Assembly: GCF_035013165.1 (NCBI RefSeq)
Contig: NZ_JAYGJQ010000001.1
Span: 1,178,001-1,242,000 of the forward strand
Direction of reading: 5' to 3'
Source: Bacteriovorax sp. PP10
Lineage (GTDB): Bacteria > Bdellovibrionota > Bacteriovoracia > Bacteriovoracales > Bacteriovoracaceae
DNA: 64,000 nt
Each line of letters starts with the position of its first letter. Position 1 is the stretch's first letter. Positions 37,205-44,782 of the stretch are shown here, piece by piece. The notes below the pieces were generated by a model that saw only the letters and a program-made list of their open reading frames with translations, was not told where the DNA came from and searched no databases. The translations under genes and the position numbers were made by a program.

Positions 37205-37219
37205 GCAGGACTCGTGCCA
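37205..37219 (-). promoter_or_regulatory. Sigma-54 -24/-12 promoter of DUF1328 copy 1
   Basis: On the minus strand the site reads TGGCACGAGTCCTGC. It has the full TGGCAC -24 box, GG-N10-GC spacing and CTGC in place of TTGC. The expected start point is about 12 bases further on, leaving a leader of about 36 nt before the ATG at 37157. Confidence 0.75.
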
Positions 37220-37268
37220 CATTTTGCAATACACGAAAACGGTAAGTTATGTTGGGGGGTTGACGAGT

Positions 37269-37288
37269 GTGTGGGAAATATGCCACAC
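37269..37288. promoter_or_regulatory. GTGTGG-N8-CCACAC inverted repeat, candidate activator site
   Basis: The two 6-bp arms are perfectly complementary and 8 bp apart. The site lies about 50-65 bp upstream of the -24 box of DUF1328 copy 1 and 47 bp upstream of the response-regulator ATG. It could be an enhancer for the sigma-54 promoter, an autoregulatory operator, or both. A CCACAC half-site also occurs near 37313. Confidence 0.4.
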
Positions 37289-37334
37289 TGTCTTCAGAAA
37301 CGGTCATAAAAACCCCACACGGAAAAAATACCCC

Positions 37335-38738
37335 ATGAAACCAAAAAAACTTTCAACGCTAATGATTATTGACGATGATCCGGATTTATTAGACCTGCTT
37401 TGCTCGTTTTTTAAGCAAAGAGGATACAACGTTTTAACGTATGCAGATGCTCGTGAAGCTCTCGATGATATCGAGAACAATAAAGTAAATGCAGATGTCG
37501 TTCTTTCAGATTTTAAACTGCCGGTTATGTCTGGTGTAGATTTCATTAAGAGAATAAGAAAGCTGAATATTGTTTTGCCAATTATTCTTATGACAGCTGA
37601 AGGTAGTTTAGAAGTTTCACTGGAAGCAATTGAAGCTGGTGCTTATGACTTCGTATTGAAGCCATTACACTTTCCTCAATTGTTAATTTCAGTTCAACGT
37701 GCACTATTTTTAAATCAAGTTCAGACAGAAAACTCGACACTAAAGAGTTTATTTACTGAGCAGGATTTCCTTGGATTAAAAGGTGTCATTGGGAGAAGCC
37801 CAGGATTTAAACAAGCAATGGAGCTCGCTAAAAGAGTTTCTTCAAGCCAGGCGAATATTATTATTTCCGGTGAATCTGGATCTGGTAAGGAAGTTGTGGC
37901 CCGTGCAGTTCATGAACTTGGTGAGAGAAAAAATAAACCATTCATCGCTATTAACTGTTCTGCTATTCCTGAAAACCTACTTGAATCGGAACTTTTTGGT
38001 TATGCCAAAGGGGCCTTTACGGGAGCAATGGGAAGTAAGATTGGTCTTTTTGAAGAGGCCAATGAAGGGACACTTTTCTTAGATGAGATTGGTGATTTAG
38101 CACTTCCATTGCAGGCAAAACTTCTGCGTGTTTTACAGGAAAGAAAGATTAAACGTATTGGTGAAAACACTTCTAGAGATATCACTGCTCGTATCATCTG
38201 TGCGACTCACAAGAATTTAAAGAAAGAAGTTGAAGCAGGAAAATTCAGAGAAGATTTATATTTCCGTCTGAATGTTATTCCTATTTACATGCCACCACTA
38301 AGAGATAGAAAAGAAGATATTCTTCCTCTGTCTGAATACTTCTTAAAAAAGTTCAGCATCATGAACAATGTAACTCTGAAAGGATTTACAAAAGAAGCGA
38401 TTAAGAAATTAGAAAATCACCCATGGCAAGGTAACGTTCGTGAGCTGGAAAATGCGATTGAACGTGCAGTTGTTCTTGCAACATCTGAATACATTGAACC
38501 GGATGATCTTCCATCACAAGATCATGGTTTAGGAGAGGCAAAATCAGAAGCAGGTGCAAGCAATGCTCTGTTTGCAATTAATTCTCTTATGACACTGGAA
38601 GATGTATGCAAAAAATATATTGAGTTTATTTTCAAAAAGAATAATTTTGCAAAAGAACAGACGGCAAAAGAGCTCGATATTGACCGCAAAACTTTATACA
38701 GAAAGTTAAAAGAAATTGAATCTTACGAACTAAATTAA
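37335..38738 (+). CDS. NtrC-family sigma-54 response regulator
   Basis: I place the start at ATG 37335 (467 aa). The open frame runs 37 codons further up, but those residues are not receiver-like. Domains: receiver (about 5-125, phospho-acceptor Asp59 in LSDFKLP, Lys in LKP); AAA+ sigma-54 activator (about 150-390; Walker A GESGSGKE at 179-186, GAFTGA at 226-231, Walker B LFLDEIGD); and a Fis-type helix-turn-helix (AKELDIDRKTLYRKLKEIE) at the C-terminus. The GAFTGA loop shows that it contacts sigma-54. No histidine kinase is adjacent. Ten sigma-54-type promoters follow or flank it within 13 kb, so it is the prime candidate for controlling that island. Confidence 0.95.
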   Translation: MKPKKLSTLMIIDDDPDLLDLLCSFFKQRGYNVLTYADAREALDDIENNKVNADVVLSDFKLPVMSGVDFIKRIRKLNIVLPIILMTAEGSLEVSLEAIEAGAYDFVLKPLHFPQLLISVQRALFLNQVQTENSTLKSLFTEQDFLGLKGVIGRSPGFKQAMELAKRVSSSQANIIISGESGSGKEVVARAVHELGERKNKPFIAINCSAIPENLLESELFGYAKGAFTGAMGSKIGLFEEANEGTLFLDEIGDLALPLQAKLLRVLQERKIKRIGENTSRDITARIICATHKNLKKEVEAGKFREDLYFRLNVIPIYMPPLRDRKEDILPLSEYFLKKFSIMNNVTLKGFTKEAIKKLENHPWQGNVRELENAIERAVVLATSEYIEPDDLPSQDHGLGEAKSEAGASNALFAINSLMTLEDVCKKYIEFIFKKNNFAKEQTAKELDIDRKTLYRKLKEIESYELN

Positions 38739-38770
38739 TCAGAAAAAATTGACATTATTAGTCTTTAGAA

Positions 38771-38794
38771 AAGGGGTATTTATACCCCTTTTTT
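38771..38794 (+). terminator. Terminator after the NtrC-type regulator
   Basis: AAGGGGTA and TACCCCTT pair around TTTA, followed by a T-rich tail. It separates the regulator gene from the downstream sigma-54-type promoter of the CsbD gene. Confidence 0.88.
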
Positions 38795-38837
38795 ATTTTT
38801 CAATCCTATAACTTGATAGATTTACGTCTGTAATTAT

Positions 38838-38852
38838 TGGCATCATTTATGC
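38838..38852 (+). promoter_or_regulatory. Sigma-54 -24/-12 promoter of the CsbD gene
   Basis: The site reads TGGCATCATTTATGC, with GG-N10-GC spacing. It lies 55 bp before the ATG at 38907 and after the regulator's terminator, so the CsbD gene has its own promoter. Confidence 0.7.
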
Positions 38853-38906
38853 TCTATACCTATTAGATTCAATGAACTACTTCATTGGAAAATGTGAGAG
38901 GGATTT

Positions 38907-39245
38907 ATGACTTTTAAAGATCTAGATAATGCATCAAGCACAAAAAGTAATTACGTATTAAATGAAGACACATTAAAAGGTAAATGGAAGGAAGCTAAAG
39001 GCGAAATTCAAAAGATGTGGGGGAAACTCACAGATGATGATCTAGAGAAAGCTAAAGGCGATATGACCGCTCTTACGGGTATTATTCAACAACGTTATGG
39101 AGAGTCGAAGGAGTCTGTTCAAACGAAGTTAAATGATTACTTTGGTAATGCATGGGCTGACGTAAAACAAGGTGTAGCATCGACGGCCGAAAAAGCAAAA
39201 AATGCTGTAGCCGAGGCCAGCGAAAGTGCAAAGCAAAAACTGTAA
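38907..39245 (+). CDS. CsbD-family stress protein
   Basis: This 112-aa hydrophilic protein has the CsbD core: LKGKWKEAKGEIQKMWGKLT then DDDLEKAKGDMTALTGIIQQRYG (about 23-68). The tail is Ala/Lys-rich and amphipathic (about 78-112), like LEA-type helices. CsbD proteins are abundant, small general-stress proteins whose mechanism is not known. RBS GAGAGGG is good. It has its own sigma-54-type promoter and a strong terminator. Two more proteins with CsbD-like N-termini are encoded at 42888 and 44783. Confidence 0.88.
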   Translation: MTFKDLDNASSTKSNYVLNEDTLKGKWKEAKGEIQKMWGKLTDDDLEKAKGDMTALTGIIQQRYGESKESVQTKLNDYFGNAWADVKQGVASTAEKAKNAVAEASESAKQKL

Positions 39246-39343
39246 TGCAGTAAAAAGAGCGAAGTTATTTATGGTGTTGAAATTTAAATAATGATTAAGT
39301 TTCTTATAAACATCAGATAGACAGTTTCCAATTTACTTCCTTC

Positions 39344-39372
39344 AAGCCGCCCCGATTTCGGGGTGGCTTTTT
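39344..39372 (+). terminator. Terminator of the CsbD gene
   Basis: AAGCC-G-CCCCG pairs with CGGGG-T-GGCTT around ATTT (one G-T wobble), and a T-run follows. Confidence 0.85.
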
Positions 39373-39403
39373 AATTTTTCCTCAAGACGATTTTAGTAAT
39401 TCC

Positions 39404-39724
39404 ATGTTGGATAAGCCAAAAAACAGGTGTAACTTCTTAGGTATGGAAATCTTAAAAGATCAGAAGCTCGTTTATCTAACGAGAAGACAAACAGAAGTCG
39501 TACAATTAAAACAAAGTCTTGTGGAAGATAGTTTTGAGCTTGCGCTGATGATTGGCCATCGATTAAAAGGGCACGGAGAGACGTTTGGTTTTCCACTTAT
39601 CAGCAGTATCGGTGTTCAAATGGAACTTGCTGCAAAAGAAAAAGATATGGCAAAGTTGAAAGAGATGGTGGCATCTTTGGATGCGAGCATAGAAGAGAAT
39701 TTAAAATTAGTGAACGAAGAATAA
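39404..39724 (+). CDS. HPt-domain protein (histidine phosphotransfer-like)
   Basis: This small protein (106 aa) has an HPt signature: IGHRLKGHGETFGFPLISSI, with His52 as likely phospho-acceptor in the H-x-L-K-G context. It is followed by a helix with MELAAKEKD. HPt domains pass phosphate between kinases and response regulators. The first ATG at 39404 has a weak RBS. An internal ATG at 39443 would give 93 aa and keeps the domain. It lies between two strong terminators, so it is a single-gene unit, about 0.7 kb from the orphan NtrC-type regulator. A link between the two is tempting but unproven. Confidence 0.7.
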   Translation: MLDKPKNRCNFLGMEILKDQKLVYLTRRQTEVVQLKQSLVEDSFELALMIGHRLKGHGETFGFPLISSIGVQMELAAKEKDMAKLKEMVASLDASIEENLKLVNEE

Positions 39725-39730
39725 AAAAAA

Positions 39731-39757
39731 GGGTGATCGCTGATCACCCTTTTTTTT
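39731..39757. terminator. Bidirectional terminator
   Basis: GGGTGATC-GCT-GATCACCC, with an A-run before and a T-run after, separates the converging HPt gene and OmpA-like gene. It can serve both strands. Confidence 0.92.
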
Positions 39758-39778
39758 GTCATTATTGTGCTTCAAAGA

Positions 39779-40363
39779 TTATTCATCTTTGTAATCAACC
39801 ATAATTAATGCTTTTGAAGCTTTGCTATTCATGAAAGCTTGCATATCAGTTCCGGCCGGAGCTGCTCCTGTTCTTTCAAAAATTCTTTTTGTTTTATAAT
39901 CATCACCTTTGAAGAATTCACTTACCTTGTTTGGACGTTTTGCCATATTGTAAGTTTCGTAATCTCCACTTGTATTAAGATCATCTTTTAAATATTTCTC
40001 AATCGACTTCGATCGTTGGGTTGCAATTTTTACGTCGCGGTCAGTAAGTCTGACACCCGTTGAAGGATACTCTCTATCTGCCCATGCAAGAATTTTGATT
40101 TCATCAATTTTTCTTCCTTCTCTTTGAGCACTGGCAACGAAGTCTCTTAAGTCCTTCTTGCTGGCCTCGCTTAAGCGCTGTGTGCCCTTATCGAATTTCA
40201 GGACGGCATAGTAGGCACCATTGTTGTCAGCGACTTCCTGCACGGCCACAGACGTCTTAGTAGGCTCCTCAGCTTTTGCTGTCTTCTCTTCAGTCTTGTG
40301 TGATGAGCAAGCAACTGCTGTTAACGATAGTAGTGCCGCAATGGCAATTCCTTTTAGCTTCAT
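39779..40363 (-). CDS. OmpA-family C-terminal-domain lipoprotein
   Basis: The 194-aa product has a lipoprotein signal (LTAVAC). After a Lys/Glu-rich tether, residues about 48-190 follow the OmpA/Pal peptidoglycan-binding plan: YAVLKFDKGTQRLSEASKKDL then IDEIKILAWADREYPS and RDVKIATQRSKSIEKYL. The domain carries inserts and lacks the exact NxxLSxxR motif, so peptidoglycan binding is likely but not certain. RBS GAGGAG precedes the ATG. A sigma-54-type site lies 60 bp upstream. It probably anchors the outer membrane under stress. Confidence 0.78.
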   Translation of the reverse strand: MKLKGIAIAALLSLTAVACSSHKTEEKTAKAEEPTKTSVAVQEVADNNGAYYAVLKFDKGTQRLSEASKKDLRDFVASAQREGRKIDEIKILAWADREYPSTGVRLTDRDVKIATQRSKSIEKYLKDDLNTSGDYETYNMAKRPNKVSEFFKGDDYKTKRIFERTGAAPAGTDMQAFMNSKASKALIMVDYKDE

Positions 40364-40422
40364 GAAAACTCCTCAGTTAAAAAAATTCATACTTCATGTT
40401 TGAAGATATCAAGGCATATAGA

Positions 40423-40437
40423 GCAAAACTCGTTCCA
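40423..40437 (-). promoter_or_regulatory. Sigma-54 -24/-12 promoter of the OmpA-like lipoprotein
   Basis: On the minus strand the site reads TGGAACGAGTTTTGC: GG-N10-GC with a perfect TTGC -12 box. It lies 60 bp from the ATG at 40363 and is divergent from the site at 40576. Confidence 0.72.
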
Positions 40438-40575
40438 ACTTTTATGGGCCTGGAATTAGTCTTTTAGGTCATTAATTCTGTAGCGAGATGGAATAATGCC
40501 TCAAAACAGTAAGGAATTCTGTACTCGGTTATATGATTTTAATAACTTTGCTCATGCCCCAGACGTGAGTAATTA

Positions 40576-40590
40576 TGGCCTAACAATTGC
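40576..40590 (+). promoter_or_regulatory. Sigma-54 -24/-12 promoter of a 57-aa gene
   Basis: The site reads TGGCCTAACAATTGC, with exact GG-N10-GC spacing and a full TTGC box. It lies 24 bp before the ATG at 40614, which leaves a leader of only about 12 nt that still contains the RBS AAGGAG. Confidence 0.75.
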
Positions 40591-40613
40591 TAAACAAAGT
40601 TTAAGGAGTAATT

Positions 40614-40787
40614 ATGAAATGTATTTCATTCATGCTGGGAAATGGCCTACTTAAAAAAGAAAAAAAACTTATTGGAACTAAGATGTCGAAGTCTGAGAAA
40701 GATTCGCGCAGAATTAGAAAAAAAGTTTCAGTGGAAGTTTTCTTGAGAGAAATCTTGGGAACTCATTTGATTGAAAAGAAGTTTTAA
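40614..40787 (+). CDS. Small basic protein (57 aa), unknown
   Basis: An ATG with an excellent RBS (AAGGAG, eight bases upstream) opens a 57-codon frame ending at TAA 40785-40787. The product is very basic in the middle (KKEKKL, SRRIRKKVS) and starts MKCISFMLGNGLL. No family is recognised. The sigma-54-type promoter directly upstream is the main evidence that it is expressed. It may bind nucleic acid or membrane, but nothing more can be said. Confidence 0.65.
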   Translation: MKCISFMLGNGLLKKEKKLIGTKMSKSEKDSRRIRKKVSVEVFLREILGTHLIEKKF

Positions 40788-40864
40788 TTTTTTGATTCAA
40801 AAATAAGCAACGTCCCATTTTTATGATCCAAAGATTCTATCAAAGATCGTAATCTTACATTGTA

Positions 40865-40890
40865 TTCAGAGGTTTATTAAAACCCCTGAA
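40865..40890 (-). terminator. Hairpin at the end of the leftward hemerythrin operon
   Basis: TTCAG-A-GGTTT and AAACC-C-CTGAA pair with one internal mismatch, 15 bp past the stop of the 45-aa lipoprotein gene. The following T-run is short, so it is a likely but not strong terminator. Confidence 0.5.
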
Positions 40891-40904
40891 TTGTATCTAA
40901 TAAA

Positions 40905-41042
40905 TTATTTTTGCTCAGCAGGTGGAGTTGTCGTCGTTTCAACTGTCGGTGGTTGCACTGGCGTAGTCGGGGGCGGAGTTTCAGGACGGCTACATGCTGA
41001 AAGAATTGTCAAAACAGGTATTACCAAAATTAAACATTTCAT
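40905..41042 (-). CDS. Small Pro/Thr-rich lipoprotein (45 aa)
   Basis: The frame from ATG at 41042 to TAA at 40905 encodes a clear lipoprotein signal (MKCLILVIPVLTILSAC) with lipobox LSAC. A short tail rich in Pro and Thr follows (PETPPPTTPVQPP). Small lipoproteins of this type are common and often unannotated. It lies 15 bp past the stop of the AsmA-like gene, so it is the last gene of that leftward operon. The function is unknown. Confidence 0.7.
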   Translation of the reverse strand: MKCLILVIPVLTILSACSRPETPPPTTPVQPPTVETTTTPPAEQK

Positions 41043-41057
41043 AAAGACTCCAGATTA

Positions 41058-42098
41058 TTATTTACCAAGTTGATATTTATTTTCCAGTCCAGCTGGAATT
41101 TTTTTACTAAAACCATTTTCAATTGCCTTCGAAATTCCCTGTCCGGTATTGACGTTAAACGTGCCGTTGTAAGTAAAATCCACATAAGTCGCCACTGTTT
41201 TATTCTTTGAATCACGCAGGATTAAATTTCCTAAGGCCGTGAGGATTTCAATCCCAAAATGTTTTACTCCCTTAAAATGCTCTTTATTAGCGATGACATC
41301 AATATCTGTAATGAAAGGCTTGATATAGCCCTTGATCCCCTTGTCATCGTTTTGAGCTTCAGCGTAGAGGTCCAGTTTTCCCTTCGTAAAAGTTAAAGGA
41401 AGTTTCCTAATGAGTACCGGATTTAATTTTGAGAGATCAAAATTTTTCATTTCAACATCGACATCCCAGCGTAGTGGTTTTTTAAACATATTGAGTTCAC
41501 CGATAAAGTGGGTAGGTGCAGAGCCTTGAAGTGAGCCGCTTAGATTAAAAGCAGAAACCTGGTGCTTTTTAGTGGGAGTTACATTGGTAATCTGGCCGTT
41601 TATATTTTCGATTTTTAATCTCGATGTCTCATCCAAAGATGGATACTCTTCAAAAACAATCTGGGCACGACGAAGATCGACGGAGTCAACCGAGACGGGA
41701 AATAAAGTATTTTTTACATCCTTTGCTTCTTCTTTTGGACTTGAAAGCTTACTCATATCTTTTAAGAATAAAAAATCCAGTTTATCAGTGACGATATCTG
41801 TAACAATTCTTCCTCTGAAGACTTCTCTCCATGCAATTGATACATCAACTGACTTAATGGATAAAAATGTTTTCTCATCGCCTTTTAATTTACCTGTCAC
41901 TTCTTCGAAGCGGTAGGCCCCGCGGATAATACTCAGATCTAAATCTTCCATATGGAGGTAATAGGTAGGAGAAAACTCGCTTAAGTATTTATTGGCCTGG
42001 TGAAGAAGGATCATTGGTAGAAGCATACGAAAGGCGATAAGGACGACGAGAAATGTAGCTGGAATAAGAACTTTCTTTTTTTTATAGATCGAATTCAT
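41058..42098 (-). CDS. AsmA/DUF748-like membrane-anchored protein
   Basis: The 346-aa product has one N-terminal membrane helix (about 9-32). A periplasmic region of regular beta-strands then carries segments such as ITNVTPTKKHQVSAFNLSGS and VDVEMKNFDLSKLNPVLI, typical of DUF748/AsmA-like proteins. Relatives bridge the periplasm and help lipid transport or envelope integrity. The gene starts 16 bp after the hemerythrin-like gene, so they are co-transcribed. It fits the envelope-stress theme of this region. The precise family boundary is uncertain. Confidence 0.7.
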   Translation of the reverse strand: MNSIYKKKKVLIPATFLVVLIAFRMLLPMILLHQANKYLSEFSPTYYLHMEDLDLSIIRGAYRFEEVTGKLKGDEKTFLSIKSVDVSIAWREVFRGRIVTDIVTDKLDFLFLKDMSKLSSPKEEAKDVKNTLFPVSVDSVDLRRAQIVFEEYPSLDETSRLKIENINGQITNVTPTKKHQVSAFNLSGSLQGSAPTHFIGELNMFKKPLRWDVDVEMKNFDLSKLNPVLIRKLPLTFTKGKLDLYAEAQNDDKGIKGYIKPFITDIDVIANKEHFKGVKHFGIEILTALGNLILRDSKNKTVATYVDFTYNGTFNVNTGQGISKAIENGFSKKIPAGLENKYQLGK

Positions 42099-42114
42099 TA
42101 CGTTCTCTAGTCAG

Positions 42115-42774
42115 CTAGTGAATATGATTTTTCAATGATGGTGCTTGTGCCACCAAAGAACTGATATAGCGATTAACTTTTCTTACGAAGTTTCCAGACC
42201 ACTGATAAATATTTTTGCGCGATCTTTTAGGTTCTGTGAAATTTTGTTGATAGAGTTGGCCCTGAAGTTCAGGGTAGTCTTTTAAGTCTTGGGGCGTGAA
42301 CTGACGAAGGATCATGAATTGGAAGCCAATCTCATTGAGAATTCCCTGGTCCAGGTTGTAGCGCATTTTTGGGAAAAGCTCTGTTTCTTCATCATCAATA
42401 TGATGTTCGACCAATTCAGCTAAAACTTTTATTTCAGCTTCTGTGACATCATCTAATACTTTCATTTTTGCAAGACGAGGAATAAGTTTTTCATATTTAA
42501 ATTTTGCCATTCCATGTTCTGCTTCTCCTTCGAGAATTAACATGCGTAGTTCATCCATCTCACTTAGAGATTCATAAACTGTTTTTTCTTCAGATTCTGA
42601 GTGCTTTTTTAAGGTATCGAGAAATGTTCTGGCATAAAATATCTTTTCATTTTTGTTAGCGTAGTCGTTAGTTAAAACGGCAATACATTCTTTTAGATAA
42701 GCGTGGTCAATAAGTAAAATATCAATAATGTTGAAGCTATTATCTACGGCAATTTCTTCACTGATATTTGTCAT
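42115..42774 (-). CDS. Hemerythrin HHE-domain protein, copy 1
   Basis: This 219-aa cytosolic protein has a four-helix HHE profile with the expected His/Glu ligands. They lie in LIDHAYLKECI (about 25), LKKHSESEEKTVY (about 55), EGEAEHGMAKFKYEKL (about 80) and LVEHHIDDEETELFP (about 117). Such proteins bind a di-iron site and sense or store O2, NO or iron. A tail of about 60 residues beyond the domain is basic. A paralogue of the same length class lies at 49199. No sigma-54 site is seen just upstream, so it may be read from the gene at 42888-43595. Confidence 0.82.
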   Translation of the reverse strand: MTNISEEIAVDNSFNIIDILLIDHAYLKECIAVLTNDYANKNEKIFYARTFLDTLKKHSESEEKTVYESLSEMDELRMLILEGEAEHGMAKFKYEKLIPRLAKMKVLDDVTEAEIKVLAELVEHHIDDEETELFPKMRYNLDQGILNEIGFQFMILRQFTPQDLKDYPELQGQLYQQNFTEPKRSRKNIYQWSGNFVRKVNRYISSLVAQAPSLKNHIH

Positions 42775-42840
42775 TTGAATGTCCTCTCGTTTTTTATATA
42801 TATAGATCTGATTGAAAAATAGTGTAGGCTTAAATAATTA

Positions 42841-42866
42841 AAGCTCTGCCATTTCTGACAGAGCTT
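42841..42866. terminator. Hairpin between CsbD-like gene and hemerythrin gene
   Basis: AAGCTCTG and CAGAGCTT pair around a 10-nt loop, 22 bp after the stop of the CsbD-like gene (minus strand). The tail is AT-rich but not a clean T-run, so read-through into the hemerythrin gene is likely. Confidence 0.45.
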
Positions 42867-42887
42867 CAACAAGATATAACTAAATCG

Positions 42888-43595
42888 CTATATCTTCTTT
42901 TTTGCATCATTTGATGCTTCGGATGAGATAGGTGCAGCTTTCGCTGTAGATATTTTGGTTGCAGAAGAAGTGTTTCTTCCTAAAGTGATATCCTCGCGGC
43001 TAGGGCTCGGATCTTGAGAAGGGTAGAATTCATCCGGTGCAGAAAAATGCGTATTTGATTCTTTATTATCTAGTTTGTTAAATTCTGCAGTTTCATCGCT
43101 ATCAAGTTCTGATGTGCGCGAACCAGCAGTGTAATGAGATAGCTCATCATCGGCTTCACGATTAAACTCATCAGTATGCTCAACTTTGGCATAACTTGCA
43201 TTCGCTCTACGCTCTGGAGATCCTGCATGAAATGTATCATCATATGATGACGATACAGTATCGTGCTCAGACATGCCAGCTTCAGCTGAAGGTGCTGTTC
43301 TTGATCTGTTTTCGAAATCAGGAACACCGTCTGCTTGAGTTGATGAAAATTTCTTTTCACCATAAGTAGAAGTATTAGTTATTGGGTTTCTTGAAGAATG
43401 AATTGTGTTACAAATTTTATCGTAAGTTTTATCGAATTCTTCGTGGTTTCCGTATTTTGAATGTACTAATTTTCCCAGTGATTGTGCTTCACCATGAGTT
43501 CTTTGAACTTCAGCTTCTGAAAGTTTGTTCCATTTGCTTAATACTTGCGATTTAATCGTTGGCCAATTATTTTGAATTTGTTGGTTGCTTAACAT
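42888..43595 (-). CDS. CsbD-like N-terminus with long disordered tail
   Basis: This 235-aa protein is soluble and highly polar. Residues about 6-66 follow the CsbD pattern (IQNNWPTIKSQVLSKWNKLS then EAEVQRTHGEAQSLGKLVHSKYG). The rest is Ser/Asp/Glu-rich low-complexity sequence expected to be disordered. It has no signal peptide. A clean sigma-54-type site lies 52 bp upstream. Intrinsically disordered stress proteins often protect other proteins, but no activity can be assigned. The CsbD assignment rests on a weak, short match. Confidence 0.65.
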   Translation of the reverse strand: MLSNQQIQNNWPTIKSQVLSKWNKLSEAEVQRTHGEAQSLGKLVHSKYGNHEEFDKTYDKICNTIHSSRNPITNTSTYGEKKFSSTQADGVPDFENRSRTAPSAEAGMSEHDTVSSSYDDTFHAGSPERRANASYAKVEHTDEFNREADDELSHYTAGSRTSELDSDETAEFNKLDNKESNTHFSAPDEFYPSQDPSPSREDITLGRNTSSATKISTAKAAPISSEASNDAKKKI

Positions 43596-43646
43596 ATTAA
43601 ACCTCAGTGTTTGAATTCGATCTCATGATCTCTTGTTAATTACATT

Positions 43647-43661
43647 GCATCTAGCATGCCA
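43647..43661 (-). promoter_or_regulatory. Sigma-54 -24/-12 promoter of the CsbD-like gene at 42888
   Basis: On the minus strand the site reads TGGCATGCTAGATGC, GG-N10-GC, 52 bp from the ATG at 43595. It is divergent from the site at 43803; about 140 bp between them could hold shared enhancer sites. Confidence 0.7.
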
Positions 43662-43802
43662 AATTTAACCAAAACGATATTTTAATCACTTAAGTAAGTT
43701 TTTACTGGTCGCACAAGGGGAAAAATTACTCAAGGACGTAGCAAATTGGTTTTTACAGTGTCGCGTCTGACCCATTTTAGGCAGGTAATTAGCGTCATTT
43801 AA

Positions 43803-43817
43803 AGGCATCGGAATTGC
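43803..43817 (+). promoter_or_regulatory. Sigma-54 -24/-12 promoter of the 90-aa gene
   Basis: The site reads AGGCATCGGAATTGC, with GG-N10-GC and a full TTGC -12 box, 52 bp before the ATG at 43869. Confidence 0.7.
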
Positions 43818-43868
43818 TACTTAAACCAGAGGGCCGATGATGGCATTTAAAAATATTGGAGAGAAGTT

Positions 43869-44141
43869 ATGGCAGTTAAAAAATCAGCAGTAAAAAATTC
43901 CCGTCAAAAGAAAGTGCTTCAAATGGTTAATGAAGTTCATGCAAAAGATAGAACTAATGTTGAATATCAAGATATGAAGCATGATGAAGATGCTCTTCGC
44001 CGTCAGCTTCTAGTAATCAAAAAAGATTACGATAGATTAATGACTGATATGGCAACTGGTTATGGAATCATTAGGCACTGGGTAGGAATTCAAGCGACCA
44101 CTAGAGGCGAATTGATTAAATCTCGTTTCATTAGGAATTAA
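43869..44141 (+). CDS. Small basic protein (90 aa), unknown
   Basis: This 90-aa protein is helical and strongly basic (MAVKKSAVKNSRQKKVLQMV), with no signal peptide or membrane segment. I do not recognise a family. It has a good RBS (GGAGAG), its own sigma-54-type promoter and a strong terminator, so it is very likely a real single gene. The basic N-terminus could bind DNA or RNA. That is a guess from charge alone. Confidence 0.7.
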   Translation: MAVKKSAVKNSRQKKVLQMVNEVHAKDRTNVEYQDMKHDEDALRRQLLVIKKDYDRLMTDMATGYGIIRHWVGIQATTRGELIKSRFIRN

Positions 44142-44146
44142 AAAAA

Positions 44147-44171
44147 GGGAACTTTAAAGTTCCCTTTTTTT
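44147..44171. terminator. Bidirectional terminator
   Basis: GGGAACTTTAAAGTTCCC is a perfect 18-bp palindrome flanked by an A-run and a T-run. It ends the 90-aa gene and, on the other strand, the YqjE-like gene. Confidence 0.92.
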
Positions 44172-44189
44172 GTCTAATTTTTTTAGTTA

Positions 44190-44723
44190 TTAGTGATGAG
44201 TAGATTCTTCAGATGGATGATATCTTTCATCAGTAGCTGCTCTTTGAGATCTTTCCGCTGCATACTCTTCTGCTTGGGCCCGCTTCATTTCTCTTTCTTT
44301 TACAAAATCATGAATGAGTAAGGCAAGAGCATCTTGAAGAGGGTGCGATGTTCCTACTGATTGTAAAACTTCGCGTGGAGCTGGTTTTGTATTTTCATTT
44401 GAAATAATTTTGGCAGCACCAAAAGCAATAATGAGACTGAGTACACTTAAAGTGATTCCCATCATAATCATTGAAGAGAAATAGACGTAAGCATTCTGAT
44501 CGTACTGTGCTCCAACATCAACTGCGATAATAACAAGTCCCGCAGCAAACAGGGTAGCCAGCGCAGATGCAGCAGCAAAAACACCAACAACTTTCATGGC
44601 GTTTTCTTTAATCATCTCTTTGAATTCTGCAATTGGATTGACCATTTGGTGCTCACTTGAAGAACCAAAAAATGGTTTAAAGATGGAAAAAATTAAGAGT
44701 AACCACTTCATCAGAACCTCCAA
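44190..44723 (-). CDS. YqjE/holin-superfamily III-like membrane protein
   Basis: The 177-aa product has a short hydrophobic start and then an FKEMIKENAMKV amphipathic lead. Two membrane segments (about 43-66 and 78-103) follow, with a charged His/Glu-rich tail (EEYAAERSQRAATDERY). This is the plan of YqjE/Phage_holin_3_6 proteins, which in E. coli sit beside the DUF883 protein YqjD. Here the preceding gene on the same strand ends in a YqjD-like segment, so the order is kept. It is likely an inner-membrane stress protein and not a phage holin. RBS GGAGG is strong. Confidence 0.7.
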   Translation of the reverse strand: MEVLMKWLLLIFSIFKPFFGSSSEHQMVNPIAEFKEMIKENAMKVVGVFAAASALATLFAAGLVIIAVDVGAQYDQNAYVYFSSMIMMGITLSVLSLIIAFGAAKIISNENTKPAPREVLQSVGTSHPLQDALALLIHDFVKEREMKRAQAEEYAAERSQRAATDERYHPSEESTHH

Positions 44724-44728
44724 TATTA

Positions 44729-44756
44729 AAGTGGGCCTACATAAATAGGCCCACTT
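44729..44756 (-). terminator. Intercistronic hairpin before the YqjE-like gene
   Basis: AAGTGGGCCTA pairs perfectly with TAGGCCCACTT around a 6-nt loop. On the minus strand a U-rich stretch and then the RBS of the YqjE-like gene follow. It could attenuate the distal gene or protect the upstream mRNA. Confidence 0.55.
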
Positions 44757-44782
44757 AATAATTTTTTATAATTTTATGAGAA

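Noticed and set aside
37224-37334. N-terminal extension of the NtrC-type regulator
   Set aside because: The 37 extra codons cover the inverted repeat and do not look like protein. The receiver begins at ATG 37335.
42775-42887. Sigma-54 site before hemerythrin copy 1
   Set aside because: No GG-N10-GC match on the minus strand. The gene may be read through from 42888-43595.
44190-44723. Phage holin, hence a prophage remnant
   Set aside because: The context is a YqjD-YqjE-like stress pair. No other phage gene is present.
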